Of a stretch of DNA of 64,000 nt, positions 19,539 through 28,593 are shown piece by piece (position 1 is the first letter of the stretch; every line of letters starts with the position of its first letter). The DNA comes from Bacteroides oleiciplenus YIT 12058. GTDB taxonomy: Bacteria > Bacteroidota > Bacteroidia > Bacteroidales > Bacteroidaceae. A program made the position numbers and the translations under genes. The notes beneath the pieces are model-generated. The model was not told the DNA's origin. It searched no databases and worked only from the letters and a program-made list of their open reading frames with translations. The DNA lies in contig NZ_JH992940.1 in assembly GCF_000315485.1 (NCBI RefSeq), forward strand, positions 893,786 to 957,785, given 5' to 3'.

Positions 19539-20123
19539 TTATAATCTTTTTATAACTTTACACCTGTTACCCACTGCAAGAACATTATCCGGAATATCCT
19601 TGGTAACAACAGAACCGGCACCTATCACGCTCCATTTGCCGATTTTAACTCCCGGAATAATAGTGGTACCTGCACCAATCCAGGTACCCTCACCTACCTG
19701 TACATTACCGCAAAGAGTACAATGAGGAGAAATATGAACATAATCACCAATCAGGCATTCGTGATCCACGGAAGCACCGGTATTTATAATACAATGCTTG
19801 CCGATATGAACACCGGATTGTATAATAGATCCTTGCATCACCACTGTACCCTCCTTTATTTCAACTTCTTCCGATATGATGGCTGAAGGATGAAAAGCTT
19901 TACCAAATGTTGTATTCAGACTTTCAGCAATCTTCCGCCGAATACCATTGCTGCCAATACTGATTATCAACGGTCCACGGACCTCCGACGAACGTAATAC
20001 GGGATAGTCAAGAAGACAATGAAGCGCTTCATTATCATCAAATAATGCATCAATTCTTTCATTATTTGCACGTAAAATATCAATGATCACTTTAGCATGA
20101 CCACTGGCACCATATAAATACAT
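19539..20123 (-). CDS. PglD/NeuD-like sugar O/N-acetyltransferase
   Basis: 194-aa left-handed beta-helix acetyltransferase. The N-terminal Rossmann-like substrate domain begins YLYGASGHAKVIIDIL, and hexapeptide repeats follow from about 95 (GTVVMQGSIIQSGVHIGKHCIINTG..., shown in parts), ending in VIGAGSVVTKDIPDN. His in DHEC near 125 matches the catalytic His of PglD. It would acetylate the 4-amino group of the sugar made by the neighbouring aminotransferase. It lies 11 bp after the sugar transferase gene. Confidence 0.88.
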   Translation of the reverse strand: MYLYGASGHAKVIIDILRANNERIDALFDDNEALHCLLDYPVLRSSEVRGPLIISIGSNGIRRKIAESLNTTFGKAFHPSAIISEEVEIKEGTVVMQGSIIQSGVHIGKHCIINTGASVDHECLIGDYVHISPHCTLCGNVQVGEGTWIGAGTTIIPGVKIGKWSVIGAGSVVTKDIPDNVLAVGNRCKVIKRL

Positions 20124-20134
20124 TAGCTAATATT

Positions 20135-20749
20135 TCAATTGTTTCCGTTAAAAGGCTCCATTGTTACTGAAGTATCAGAACTGATACCTTCACGTACAAA
20201 GACTTTCTTTATTGTAAGGAAAAATATTTTTAAATCCAGTAAGAAAGAACAGTGATCCACATACCATACGTCCAGTTCAAACTTCTTTGTCCAAGAGATA
20301 GCATTACGTCCATTCACCTGAGCCCATCCCGTAATACCCGGACGAACATTGTGTCGGCGTGCCTGCTCCTTTGTGTAAAGAGGAAGATATTGAGGAAGTA
20401 AGGGACGGGGACCAATCAGGGCCATATCACCTTTCAGCACATTAATTAATTGAGGTAATTCATCAACAGAAGTAGAACGGATGAACTTTCCTATTCTTGT
20501 TAAACGTTTCTCATCCGGCATCAGGTTGCCATCTTCATCATGTTCGTCAGTCATTGTTTTGAATTTGATGACTTTGAAAATCTTACTGTTCTTTCCGGGG
20601 CGTTCCTGGGTAAAGAACGTACCCGCACCTTTATTGGCAAAATGCAACCAGATTGCCATAAAAAGTAATATAGGCCAAATAACAGCCAATACAAAAAACA
20701 CTATTACAAAATCAATAAGACGCTTCAGAAAACAAGAATACATAATCAC
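20135..20749 (-). CDS. initiating sugar-1-phosphate transferase (PglC/WcaJ type)
   Basis: 204-aa bacterial sugar transferase that moves a sugar phosphate from a UDP-sugar to undecaprenyl phosphate, the first membrane step of repeat-unit assembly. One N-terminal membrane segment (about 9-36) precedes the catalytic domain: [12 protein letters not shown] (catalytic Asp-Glu pair of the family), [31 protein letters not shown] and [14 protein letters not shown]. It is short, as in PglC, without the four extra helices of WbaP/WcaJ. Translation starts at a GTG overlapping the upstream stop (or an ATG six bases on), indicating coupling. Confidence 0.93.
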   Translation of the reverse strand: MIMYSCFLKRLIDFVIVFFVLAVIWPILLFMAIWLHFANKGAGTFFTQERPGKNSKIFKVIKFKTMTDEHDEDGNLMPDEKRLTRIGKFIRSTSVDELPQLINVLKGDMALIGPRPLLPQYLPLYTKEQARRHNVRPGITGWAQVNGRNAISWTKKFELDVWYVDHCSFLLDLKIFFLTIKKVFVREGISSDTSVTMEPFNGNN

Positions 20750-21948
20750 TCAAAATGTCTCATTAGTATCCGGTATGCTCTTTCTACCGTATAATTGGTA
20801 ATCAGATAAGAATAACCTTTCTCACCCATTGTTCTGACCCTATTTCTATCAGTAGCCATGAAATCAACCATCTCCATAAACGTATCCAGATTGCCACTTT
20901 CGGTCCATAGACCATAACCATTCTTTTCTGCTATTGCACCAATATCCGTATGCATGTCAGTAGCCATCAGCACAGGCATTCTGTTTTCCAGATAAGATAG
21001 TAACCTGGAAGGATAATTGGGTATTGTGAAGCGTTTATCCAAAAAGATCAAACCTACATCACAAGCTCTCACCAGGTTATCATATTCCTGTTTGGGAAGA
21101 GAAGATAACAGACAGGCATTACGAGGGTGATTATCGTAAAACCAACGTTCCATTTTTCCGAATTCAGTGCCATTACCAACGATTATGAAGTAAGTATCAG
21201 AGCATTCCTCATTAGCAGCAAGAACTTCAGTCAGAAAGTCTATCCCCTGCGGACGCCCTAAATTGCCACCATAAATAAACAGCAGCTTATGCATCGGAAT
21301 ATTCAACTTCTGAAGTAAGGCATCCCTGTCATATTCCAGATTCTTTTCATCCACTTCAATACTGTTAGGGCACACCTCCACCCTTTCAGCTTTCACCGAT
21401 GGGTTATGCCTTAATACATACTCCACATTAGCAGGAGACATACAGCCGATATAATCAGAGAGTTGGTAAAGCTTTTCTTCTTTCTTACGGAACATGCTAT
21501 ATATGAAACTACTTCTTGAAAACATTCCTAAGTCAACCGCATTCTGAGGAAATATATCTTTCAGCAAAAGATAGGTTTTTGCCTCACACCGTTTCTTTAC
21601 AGAAGCAATCACCCGGTTGAAAGTAATGGGAGGAGTAGAATACAGTATTAAATCAAACTTTATACCCTTCCAATATTTTTGAATGGCACGTTGATATTGA
21701 TATTCCAATAGCAATGTACCAAGGCCTTTCTCTATAAGATTCGTCTTCTGAATATTCAGGGTTTTCACCCGTAGAATTTGGGCATCATTGGTCTTCAACA
21801 TTTTAGTGGACTCACGAAAGCGACGTTCGGCAGGAACTACTATGTGAACATGATGCCCATGACGAACAAACTCACGCATCAAATCAGTATAGATACCTCT
21901 TTCTGATAAATCAGAAATACGATGCAGGGTCAGGAACAGAATATTCAT
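20746..21948 (-). CDS. glycosyltransferase family 4, WbuB-like
   Basis: 400-aa GT4 retaining glycosyltransferase. The N-terminal domain has [19 protein letters not shown] and [15 protein letters not shown]; the C-terminal nucleotide-sugar domain has [29 protein letters not shown] and the E-x7-E region near [16 protein letters not shown]. This pattern and its place straight after capE-capF-capG recall WbuB, the presumed L-FucNAc transferase of E. coli O-antigen clusters, so transfer of L-FucNAc to the lipid-linked first sugar is the likely step (inference). It overlaps the next gene by 4 bp. Confidence 0.85.
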   Translation of the reverse strand: MNILFLTLHRISDLSERGIYTDLMREFVRHGHHVHIVVPAERRFRESTKMLKTNDAQILRVKTLNIQKTNLIEKGLGTLLLEYQYQRAIQKYWKGIKFDLILYSTPPITFNRVIASVKKRCEAKTYLLLKDIFPQNAVDLGMFSRSSFIYSMFRKKEEKLYQLSDYIGCMSPANVEYVLRHNPSVKAERVEVCPNSIEVDEKNLEYDRDALLQKLNIPMHKLLFIYGGNLGRPQGIDFLTEVLAANEECSDTYFIIVGNGTEFGKMERWFYDNHPRNACLLSSLPKQEYDNLVRACDVGLIFLDKRFTIPNYPSRLLSYLENRMPVLMATDMHTDIGAIAEKNGYGLWTESGNLDTFMEMVDFMATDRNRVRTMGEKGYSYLITNYTVERAYRILMRHFE

Positions 21949-21957
21949 TTTCCTAAA

Positions 21958-23100
21958 TCAATATTTTCTCCAAACCATCTTATTCACTATCCCGGTATAG
22001 CTCTGGATCAGCTTCACAACCTTAACCGATACATTCTCATCCTCATAGTCAGGAACAGGAATACCCAAAGCACCGTCACGGTTCATCTCCACCGCCACAT
22101 CAACAGCCTGCAACACCTGTTCCGTTGTTATACCGGCCAATATAAAGTTACCCTTGTCTAAAGCCTCGGGACGCTCCGTACTCGTACGGATACAAACAGC
22201 CGGGAAAGGATGACCGATAGAAAGGAAATAACTACTCTCTTCAGGCAAAGTACCTGAATCTGAAACTACGGCAAAAGCATTCATCTGAAGATGATTGTAA
22301 TCATGGAAACCCAAAGGTTGGTGCTGGATAACCCGCTCGTCAAATACAAAACCACGCTGTTCGATGAACTTTTTCGAACGCGGATGGCATGAATAGAGAA
22401 TAGGCATATCGTATTTTTTTGCCATCTCATTGACCGCATTCATCAGATTGAAGAAATTCTTCTCAATATCGATGTTTTCTTCACGGTGCGCGGAAAGAAG
22501 AATATATCTACCCTTTTCCAAATTGAGCTGTTCCAAAATAGTACTCGCCTTGATCTGTTCCAGATTGTTATGCAGGACTTCAGCCATAGGAGAACCAACC
22601 ACATAGGTACGCTCACGGGGAGTACCCGCGGCATTCAGGTAACGGCGGGCATGTTCCGAGTAACAAAGGTTCACATCAGCAGTCACGTCAACAATCCGCC
22701 GGTTAGTCTCTTCAGGGAGGCACTCATCAAAACATCGGTTACCCGCTTCCATGTGGAAGATGGGAATATGGAGACGTTTAGCACCGATAACGGAAAGGCA
22801 GGAATTAGTATCTCCCAGAACCAGAACTGCATCGGGTTGTACTTCCGCCATCAGTTGGTAAGATTTCGCTATGATATTACCGATAGTCTCACCAAGGTCC
22901 TTACCTACCGCATTCAGGTAATAGTCAGGTTCACGAAGCCCCAAGTCTTCAAAAAATACCTGATTCAGGGAATAATCATAGTTCTGACCAGTATGTACCA
23001 GTATCTGGTCGAAGTATTGGTCACAACGTTTAATGGTGGCAGACAGACGGATAATCTCCGGACGGGTGCCTATGATAGTCATTAACTTAAGCTTGCTCAT
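21958..23100 (-). CDS. capG: UDP-GlcNAc 2-epimerase-type enzyme, CapG/WbjD (UDP-L-FucNAc synthesis)
   Basis: 380-aa epimerase of the WecB family: TIIGTRPEIIRLSA at the N-terminus, LVHTGQNYDYSLNQVFFEDL, DTNSCL, HMEAGNRCFDECLPEE, LLSAHREENID and SDSGTLPEESSYF. In the three-gene L-FucNAc pathway this enzyme performs the final C2 epimerisation. It follows capE and capF, and its ATG overlaps the capF stop by 4 bp, indicating translational coupling. Family members elsewhere act as non-hydrolysing UDP-GlcNAc 2-epimerases; the neighbours favour CapG. Confidence 0.9.
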   Translation of the reverse strand: MSKLKLMTIIGTRPEIIRLSATIKRCDQYFDQILVHTGQNYDYSLNQVFFEDLGLREPDYYLNAVGKDLGETIGNIIAKSYQLMAEVQPDAVLVLGDTNSCLSVIGAKRLHIPIFHMEAGNRCFDECLPEETNRRIVDVTADVNLCYSEHARRYLNAAGTPRERTYVVGSPMAEVLHNNLEQIKASTILEQLNLEKGRYILLSAHREENIDIEKNFFNLMNAVNEMAKKYDMPILYSCHPRSKKFIEQRGFVFDERVIQHQPLGFHDYNHLQMNAFAVVSDSGTLPEESSYFLSIGHPFPAVCIRTSTERPEALDKGNFILAGITTEQVLQAVDVAVEMNRDGALGIPVPDYEDENVSVKVVKLIQSYTGIVNKMVWRKY

Positions 23101-24257
23101 TTCAATTTATAGTTTTCATTTTTATCACAAGGTTCAAAGTAGGTGTCACCGTCCGAAGGGTCATACCACTCATTGATCCAGAACTGTGTATAGAGTTCTT
23201 CATCGCCGATATTAGTGATGTTATGGGTATACCAGACGGGCATATCCACATAGCAAGGCTCATTGCCGTCCAGATAGAAGTTCAGGATTTCATCCGTGCC
23301 TATCTTGCGCAACTGGATACGGGCTTTCCCACGGATAACGGTAAAACGTTCGATCTTACGGGTATGGTAATGGTTACCACGCGTGATACCGGGAACTGTA
23401 GTGGAAAAAGAAACTTGTCCGCCAATACCCAGTTTGACCGTTTCCACAAACATACCACGCGGGTCTTCGTGTTTTATCAATTTACGGGGATAGACGGAAA
23501 CAAAGTCAATATAGCCGCAGAAGGTATTGAAAAGGTTCACTTCATTCTTATCCTTCAGGACAGGAATGATACCCTGGTCAAAATAGAGGGATTTAAAGTT
23601 TTCCAATAAGTCCAATATCTTGGTTACTTTCTTCTCAAAATCATAAGGGACGGCATCGCGTTCGATTACCGGAGCATCACTTGAAGCAACTTCGCGTATC
23701 TTGCCGATGATATGTTTGCAAAGGTTACCCACATAGATAAGATTCACTTCACTGTCCTGCAGAACCTCAGGAGTTTCCCCATGAGTCAGTTTATGACAGA
23801 AAGTAGCGATGAAAGAGTTATAATTGGGACGGCCGAAAGGGCCGTACACATTGGGAACAACCATGCCGGTAAAACTGGCATGGTTCCGTCCCGCCCACTC
23901 TTCAAGCAGGCTACGCCCTTCGCGTTTGGAACGCCCGTATTCGTTGTCACGCTCCTCCTGAGTAGAAGAAGAGAACAGTACATAGGGAGTGACTTTCTCG
24001 GCTTCCATGGCGGATATCAACTGGCTTACCAGGCGGATATTCGTTTCATAAAGCACACAGGCATCCGGGTGGCGGTTCATAGCAGCCAGATGCACAATTA
24101 CATCACATTCACGCACAAAGGAACGCAATTCATCCCCACTCTGAAAATAGGAATCTTCAAAGGGGATACGCAGGAATTCATCAGGGAACAGACCGAGCTC
24201 ATTGTAAAGATGGGTACCTACAAAGCCGGGCTGGCCCGTTATACCAACTCGTATCAT
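23097..24257 (-). CDS. capF: bifunctional UDP-sugar epimerase/reductase CapF (WbjC)
   Basis: 386 aa. An N-terminal SDR domain (GITGQPGFVGTHLYNEL, HLAAMNRH, SSSTQEERDNEYGRSKREG with the YxxxK motif) is joined to a C-terminal cupin (about 255-370) with SFSTTVPGITRGNHYHTRKIE, whose His residues bind metal in this family. CapF epimerises at C3 through the cupin and reduces C4 through the SDR domain to give UDP-L-TalNAc, which CapG then converts to UDP-L-FucNAc. The SDR-plus-cupin fusion is diagnostic. Confidence 0.93.
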   Translation of the reverse strand: MIRVGITGQPGFVGTHLYNELGLFPDEFLRIPFEDSYFQSGDELRSFVRECDVIVHLAAMNRHPDACVLYETNIRLVSQLISAMEAEKVTPYVLFSSSTQEERDNEYGRSKREGRSLLEEWAGRNHASFTGMVVPNVYGPFGRPNYNSFIATFCHKLTHGETPEVLQDSEVNLIYVGNLCKHIIGKIREVASSDAPVIERDAVPYDFEKKVTKILDLLENFKSLYFDQGIIPVLKDKNEVNLFNTFCGYIDFVSVYPRKLIKHEDPRGMFVETVKLGIGGQVSFSTTVPGITRGNHYHTRKIERFTVIRGKARIQLRKIGTDEILNFYLDGNEPCYVDMPVWYTHNITNIGDEELYTQFWINEWYDPSDGDTYFEPCDKNENYKLK

Positions 24258-24291
24258 AAAGTAATATATTGCTTAGAGTAAAAAGGAAAAA

Positions 24292-25311
24292 TCAAAGATG
24301 GAGGTCTTCACGGATAAAAGAAAGTTTCAGGAGAAGTTGCTTCATACCTTCCACATCCAGACGGCGGGTATTATGGGAATGGTAGTCTTCTATGCGGGAG
24401 ACTTCCTCACTGCCTTCCACAAAGAATTTGTCATAGTTAAGGTCACGGGTATCGCAGGGGATACGGTAGTAATCACCCATATCGATGGCTTTGGACATCT
24501 CTTCGCGGGTTACCAGCGTTTCATACAGTTTTTCACCGTGGCGGGTACCGATAACTTTAACTTCAGCAGTACTGTGGTATAAGTCTTTCAGCGCATCGGC
24601 CAGAACATCCAGTGTAGCAGCGGGAGCTTTCTGGACAAAAAGGTCACCGTTATGGCCGTGTTGGAAGGCATACAGTACTAAGTCTACAGCATCATCCAGA
24701 GTCATCATGAAACGGGTCATGTTGGGGTCCGTTATAGTAATAGGATTGTTTTCCTTCATTTGTTCCACCCATAAAGGGATCACAGAACCACGGCTGGCCA
24801 TTACATTACCGTAACGGGTACAGCAGATGGTAGTAGCACCATCCTCTCCCAACTGGCGTCCTTTGGCAATGGCTACTTTTTCCATCATGGCTTTGCTGAT
24901 GCCCATAGCGTTGATGGGATAAGCGGCCTTGTCGGTGGAAAGAACCACGACATTCTTTACACCATGCTGGATGGCCGAATCAAGGACATTCTCTGTACCA
25001 AGGACATTGGTACGGACAGCCTGTGTGGGGAAAAACTCACAGGAAGGAACCTGCTTTAAGGCGGCAGCATGGAAAATATAATCCACACCGCTCATTGCGC
25101 CATCAACAGAACGTTTGTCACGTACATCGCCGATGTAGAATTTCACTTTGGGATTCTGCAAATGATGACGCATGTCATCCTGCTTCTTCTCATCTCTCGA
25201 AAATATGCGGATCTCTTTGATGTCGGAATCAAGAAAACGACGCAAAACAGCATTGCCGAAGGAACCTGTTCCACCGGTAATTAATAAAACTTTGTCTTTA
25301 AAAACAGACAT
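24292..25311 (-). CDS. capE: UDP-GlcNAc 4,6-dehydratase/5-epimerase CapE (FnlA/WbjB)
   Basis: 339-aa SDR enzyme: LLITGGTGSFGNAVLRRFL binds NADP; AAALKQVPSCEFFP and the catalytic region LSTDKAAYPINAMGISK follow (this clade has Met in place of the usual Tyr of YxxxK). The C-terminal PCDTRDLNYDKFF is typical of CapE. First enzyme of UDP-L-FucNAc synthesis, making UDP-2-acetamido-2,6-dideoxy-L-arabino-4-hexulose. It is also the only 4,6-dehydratase in the locus. capF follows after 34 bp. Confidence 0.93.
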   Translation of the reverse strand: MSVFKDKVLLITGGTGSFGNAVLRRFLDSDIKEIRIFSRDEKKQDDMRHHLQNPKVKFYIGDVRDKRSVDGAMSGVDYIFHAAALKQVPSCEFFPTQAVRTNVLGTENVLDSAIQHGVKNVVVLSTDKAAYPINAMGISKAMMEKVAIAKGRQLGEDGATTICCTRYGNVMASRGSVIPLWVEQMKENNPITITDPNMTRFMMTLDDAVDLVLYAFQHGHNGDLFVQKAPAATLDVLADALKDLYHSTAEVKVIGTRHGEKLYETLVTREEMSKAIDMGDYYRIPCDTRDLNYDKFFVEGSEEVSRIEDYHSHNTRRLDVEGMKQLLLKLSFIREDLHL

Positions 25312-25349
25312 GATTATAAAAGATTTATATTATATACACAAAAAAAAAA

Positions 25350-26438
25350 TTACAGAAGAGCTCTGTAATTATTACGATACAATTCATATACAACATCAGT
25401 CCTATACGAATTCCACACTTTTTCGTATGCTTTCATACATATTTTGTCAGCCAATGTTTTATTCTTTATAACCCACTCAATTGCCTTTACAATATCTTCT
25501 ACAGATTTTTCACGGACTAATATGCCGCAACGCATACCATCCAATGCTGTTAGCATATCCGCTATTGCAGCCCTGGGAGTCGCTATAACTAATGTTCCAC
25601 AACTCATAGCTTCTAATATTGATATAGGAAACGCTTCACCCGGAAAATATGTTGGTAAAATAAGAGCATCCATCTCTTTCATTAAAAGTACAGCCTGTTG
25701 GTTCGCTATTTTACCATGATAAAGAATTTTTTGTCCCCACAAGTCTGCTGCAGACTCTTTTAGTAAAAATAGCATCTTCTCTGTTGCAGGTCCTACAATA
25801 TGCAATTGTATATTATATTTTACTTTTTTCACAGCCTCTATTAATTCAAAAATACCCTTAGTTGGTAGTACGTTGGCTATAAAAGCAAAATTATTATAAT
25901 TTTTAGGTGAAATACAATCCAACTGATTTACTTCTATGCTATTAGGGGTTAATCTTACCTTATCACAAATTTCTGGTATTGCCAACAAAGCATTGAAAGA
26001 AAATTTATCTAAAACCCATATTTGATCATAATGGCTCATCGCTTTCAACAAAGTCCACCGCATCAAACCATTACGTTTTAATATATCTGGAATACACCCA
26101 TATCGACAATGCATTATTGCTTTAACACCATATTTCCGACATAGTTTTCCAACCTTATAATCCCTGTAAGTGCCTAAAGATCCGCTTGTTGTAGTATGCA
26201 ATATTTTTACATTGTTTTCTGTGATAATTCTCTTAAGTTGTTTGGCTATATAATTAATTTCTTGAAATCCTCTTATAATCCGTTCATAAATCGAAGCTTG
26301 CATGTTTTTTGATGATAATACGGACGAAATCGGAAATAAGTTAAATTCTTCTGTAGGAAAAGTAGCTATGAACTTTTTTGTCCATGAAGCAATGCCTCCA
26401 TTACCATATAACGGAGCTAAAAGTATTATATTTACCAT
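25350..26438 (-). CDS. glycosyltransferase family 4
   Basis: 362-aa GT-B glycosyltransferase. The N-terminus has LLAPLYGNGGIASWTKKFI (glycine-rich acceptor loop), and the C-terminal domain has FAIANVLPTKGIFELIEAVKK-type sequence, LYHGKIANQQAV and GEAFPISILEAMSCGTLVI with the E-x7-E motif that binds the nucleotide sugar. The donor sugar is unknown. It belongs to the AT-rich centre of the capsule operon. Upstream is a 405-bp gap that holds a decayed acetyltransferase fragment. Confidence 0.88.
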   Translation of the reverse strand: MVNIILLAPLYGNGGIASWTKKFIATFPTEEFNLFPISSVLSSKNMQASIYERIIRGFQEINYIAKQLKRIITENNVKILHTTTSGSLGTYRDYKVGKLCRKYGVKAIMHCRYGCIPDILKRNGLMRWTLLKAMSHYDQIWVLDKFSFNALLAIPEICDKVRLTPNSIEVNQLDCISPKNYNNFAFIANVLPTKGIFELIEAVKKVKYNIQLHIVGPATEKMLFLLKESAADLWGQKILYHGKIANQQAVLLMKEMDALILPTYFPGEAFPISILEAMSCGTLVIATPRAAIADMLTALDGMRCGILVREKSVEDIVKAIEWVIKNKTLADKICMKAYEKVWNSYRTDVVYELYRNNYRALL

Positions 26439-26464
26439 TATTCTTTAGAATTTTATATTTTGTA

Positions 26465-26690
26465 GAATTTCTAATTACGACGGCACCACCCATATATTTT
26501 TCTGTACAATCAGTCCATACCTATTGCAACATTTTTTCTATAACAACTTCTCCAAATGTCACACTATATGCACCACTCAGAGAGCAAATGCTGTTCCACT
26601 GACATTAGATTACCAATGGTTATATTATGCTTTAAAAGCACAATTATCTCCTATTTTAGTTTGAGAATAAATTATTAAACTATTCTATGC
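26465..26690 (-). pseudogene. decayed hexapeptide-repeat acetyltransferase fragment
   Basis: The 405-bp gap 26439-26843 has no open frame of useful length. On the minus strand, pieces in different frames read as left-handed beta-helix repeats: QTKIGDNCAFKA (near 26660-26625), ITIGN, then LSGAYSVTFGEVVIEK (near 26585-26538), then KNVAIGMD in the next frame (near 26540-26517). At least two frameshifts and several stops separate them. This fits an eroded capsule acetyltransferase; the remaining part of the gap (26691-26843) shows nothing I can assign. Confidence 0.4.
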
Positions 26691-26843
26691 CCAATAACGT
26701 ATTTTACCTATCAGCGTATATTTAAAAATATCAATACCCAATTAAAATCAGACAATAAACATCCACATAGGGTAAAAAACATATGAGATATTTAATCAAA
26801 AACGTAATGGCAACTCTATGAAAAGAAATGAATAATAATCCTT

Positions 26844-27491
26844 TTAAGTTTCCCCTATAGATATGCTCTTTTTTACATTTTTCCCTTGAGGAGAAAAACA
26901 AGTAAAATAATAGTCCAATTGTTCTTTCGTAAATCTTTCTTCTTTCATATAAAGGAGTTCTTCATGTTTAATAATTTCTTCTATAGTCCATTTAAATTTT
27001 ATAAATTTTGCAGGCACCCCACCACATATAGAATAAGGAGGAATATCATTAGTCACAACAGCACCCGCTGCAACAATAGCTCCTCTCCCAACTGTTACCC
27101 CAGATAACAACGTCACATTACAACCAATCCAGACATCTGATTCCACGACAACATCCGCATCATAACCTTTTGGTTTTTCGCTTTCTAATATATTATTACA
27201 AAATCGGCCTACAATCATAGCATGATTTCCTGTGTGTACAGTCAGCCCTTCAGCAATGCAACAATTTTGTTTTATTATAAACCTTGCATTAACAGCTGAT
27301 ATATGAGAGTTATAAGAAATCTGTGTATTATCATATAAGTATACATTTTGAGGATTTCCAAAAGTAATGGGAGGTGTGAGGATAACATTTTTACCGCAAT
27401 AGCCCAATTTCCTTTTTCTTACTCCAAAATATGAAATAAAAATCATATATAGACCTCTAAAAAAAGTCCACCTTTTAAATTTACCAATCAT
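26844..27491 (-). CDS. hexapeptide-repeat acetyltransferase (WcaF/CatB-like)
   Basis: 215-aa acyltransferase of the left-handed beta-helix family. Hexapeptide turns run from about residue 30 (GYCGKNVILTPPITFGNP) to 165, with the catalytic-type His in HTGNHAMIVG near 91-95 and the C-terminal VWIGCNVTLLSGVTVGRGAI and PPYSICGGVPAKFIKFKW. These enzymes O-acetylate capsule sugars or the lipid-linked repeat. It lies 11 bp after the GT4 gene in the operon. Confidence 0.87.
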   Translation of the reverse strand: MIGKFKRWTFFRGLYMIFISYFGVRKRKLGYCGKNVILTPPITFGNPQNVYLYDNTQISYNSHISAVNARFIIKQNCCIAEGLTVHTGNHAMIVGRFCNNILESEKPKGYDADVVVESDVWIGCNVTLLSGVTVGRGAIVAAGAVVTNDIPPYSICGGVPAKFIKFKWTIEEIIKHEELLYMKEERFTKEQLDYYFTCFSPQGKNVKKSISIGET

Positions 27492-27502
27492 ATGCTAAAT
27501 TA

Positions 27503-28585
27503 TTAATAACCAATCAATGTTTTATACTTAATTTTAAAAGACTCAGGAGATAATTTTTCTATTGCTCTTTTACGGCTATTAATAGCCATTTGCCTTTTCT
27601 GTTCAATAGATAATCGCGCATATTTTACTATTGTTCCAAAGATATCGTCAACATCAAATGGATTAAAGAGTAAACCATTATAACCAGAAGTCACCAATGT
27701 TCCATTATCACATATATCACCACAAAGAATAGGTAGTTCGCAACTCATCGCTTCACAAACAACATTAGGAAAACCTTCATATATTGAGGGCAAACAAAAA
27801 ATATCAGCAGCCTGATATACAGATAAAACATCTGCAGTTTCTTGATTTAATGAAAAAATATCATGCAAGTGCAAATTATCAATTTCTCTTATGCATAACT
27901 TATAGTACTCTTCACCTTGACGAACACCATACCATAATGCCTTTATTAATATACCCTCATCACGTACTTTAGCTAAAGCCTCTAAATATCGAAGTACATT
28001 TTTTTGTTCTGTTATACGTCCAATAGTAACAATTTTAAGAGTCTCAACATTTTCCTTCTTTTGATCCTTTGGTTGAGATATATAAAAATTAGTATCTACG
28101 AAATTTGTTATAGTATGCACTTTACTCATTAATTTAGGAATATTTTTACCAATAAATCGTTCTTGACTATACGAATTAGGAATTATATAATCAGCCCACC
28201 TATATAACGAGAAATAACCCCACTCTTTAATACCATATTTCTGTGTCGTATTTCGCTCTGAAACTAATAACTTAAATTTAGGATATAAAATTTTAACTAA
28301 ACATGCAATTACAGCAGAATGTGTCTGATAGGCAATTACGACTTCCGGTTTCTCTCTATATATATATTTAAGCAAGGCATAGATACGCATAAATTTAAAT
28401 CTCATATTTGGAATAAGAATATGAGGAATGTTATTTTGAAAAAGAAAAGAGGAATAAAAAGGTACATCATAATACGTCATCACAGCCACCTCATTGTTAT
28501 CTTTCTTTAGTAATGCTGCAAGACCTACTAACTGACGTTGTGCCCCACCTGGCCCCAAACAATCTGTAAAACAAAGAATCTTCAT
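27503..28585 (-). CDS. glycosyltransferase family 4
   Basis: 360-aa GT4 enzyme. N-terminal FTDCLGPGGAQRQLVGLA, the middle LLVSERNTTQKYG, and the C-terminal domain with KIVTIGRITEQKNVLRYLEAL and IFCLPSIYEGFPNVVCEAMSC (E-x7-E). The sequence resembles the GT4 enzymes that transfer GalNAc or related sugars in other capsule loci, but the donor cannot be fixed. Tightly packed in the operon, 9 bp from wzy and 11 bp from the acetyltransferase. Confidence 0.9.
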   Translation of the reverse strand: MKILCFTDCLGPGGAQRQLVGLAALLKKDNNEVAVMTYYDVPFYSSFLFQNNIPHILIPNMRFKFMRIYALLKYIYREKPEVVIAYQTHSAVIACLVKILYPKFKLLVSERNTTQKYGIKEWGYFSLYRWADYIIPNSYSQERFIGKNIPKLMSKVHTITNFVDTNFYISQPKDQKKENVETLKIVTIGRITEQKNVLRYLEALAKVRDEGILIKALWYGVRQGEEYYKLCIREIDNLHLHDIFSLNQETADVLSVYQAADIFCLPSIYEGFPNVVCEAMSCELPILCGDICDNGTLVTSGYNGLLFNPFDVDDIFGTIVKYARLSIEQKRQMAINSRKRAIEKLSPESFKIKYKTLIGY

Positions 28586-28593
28586 ATAGATTT

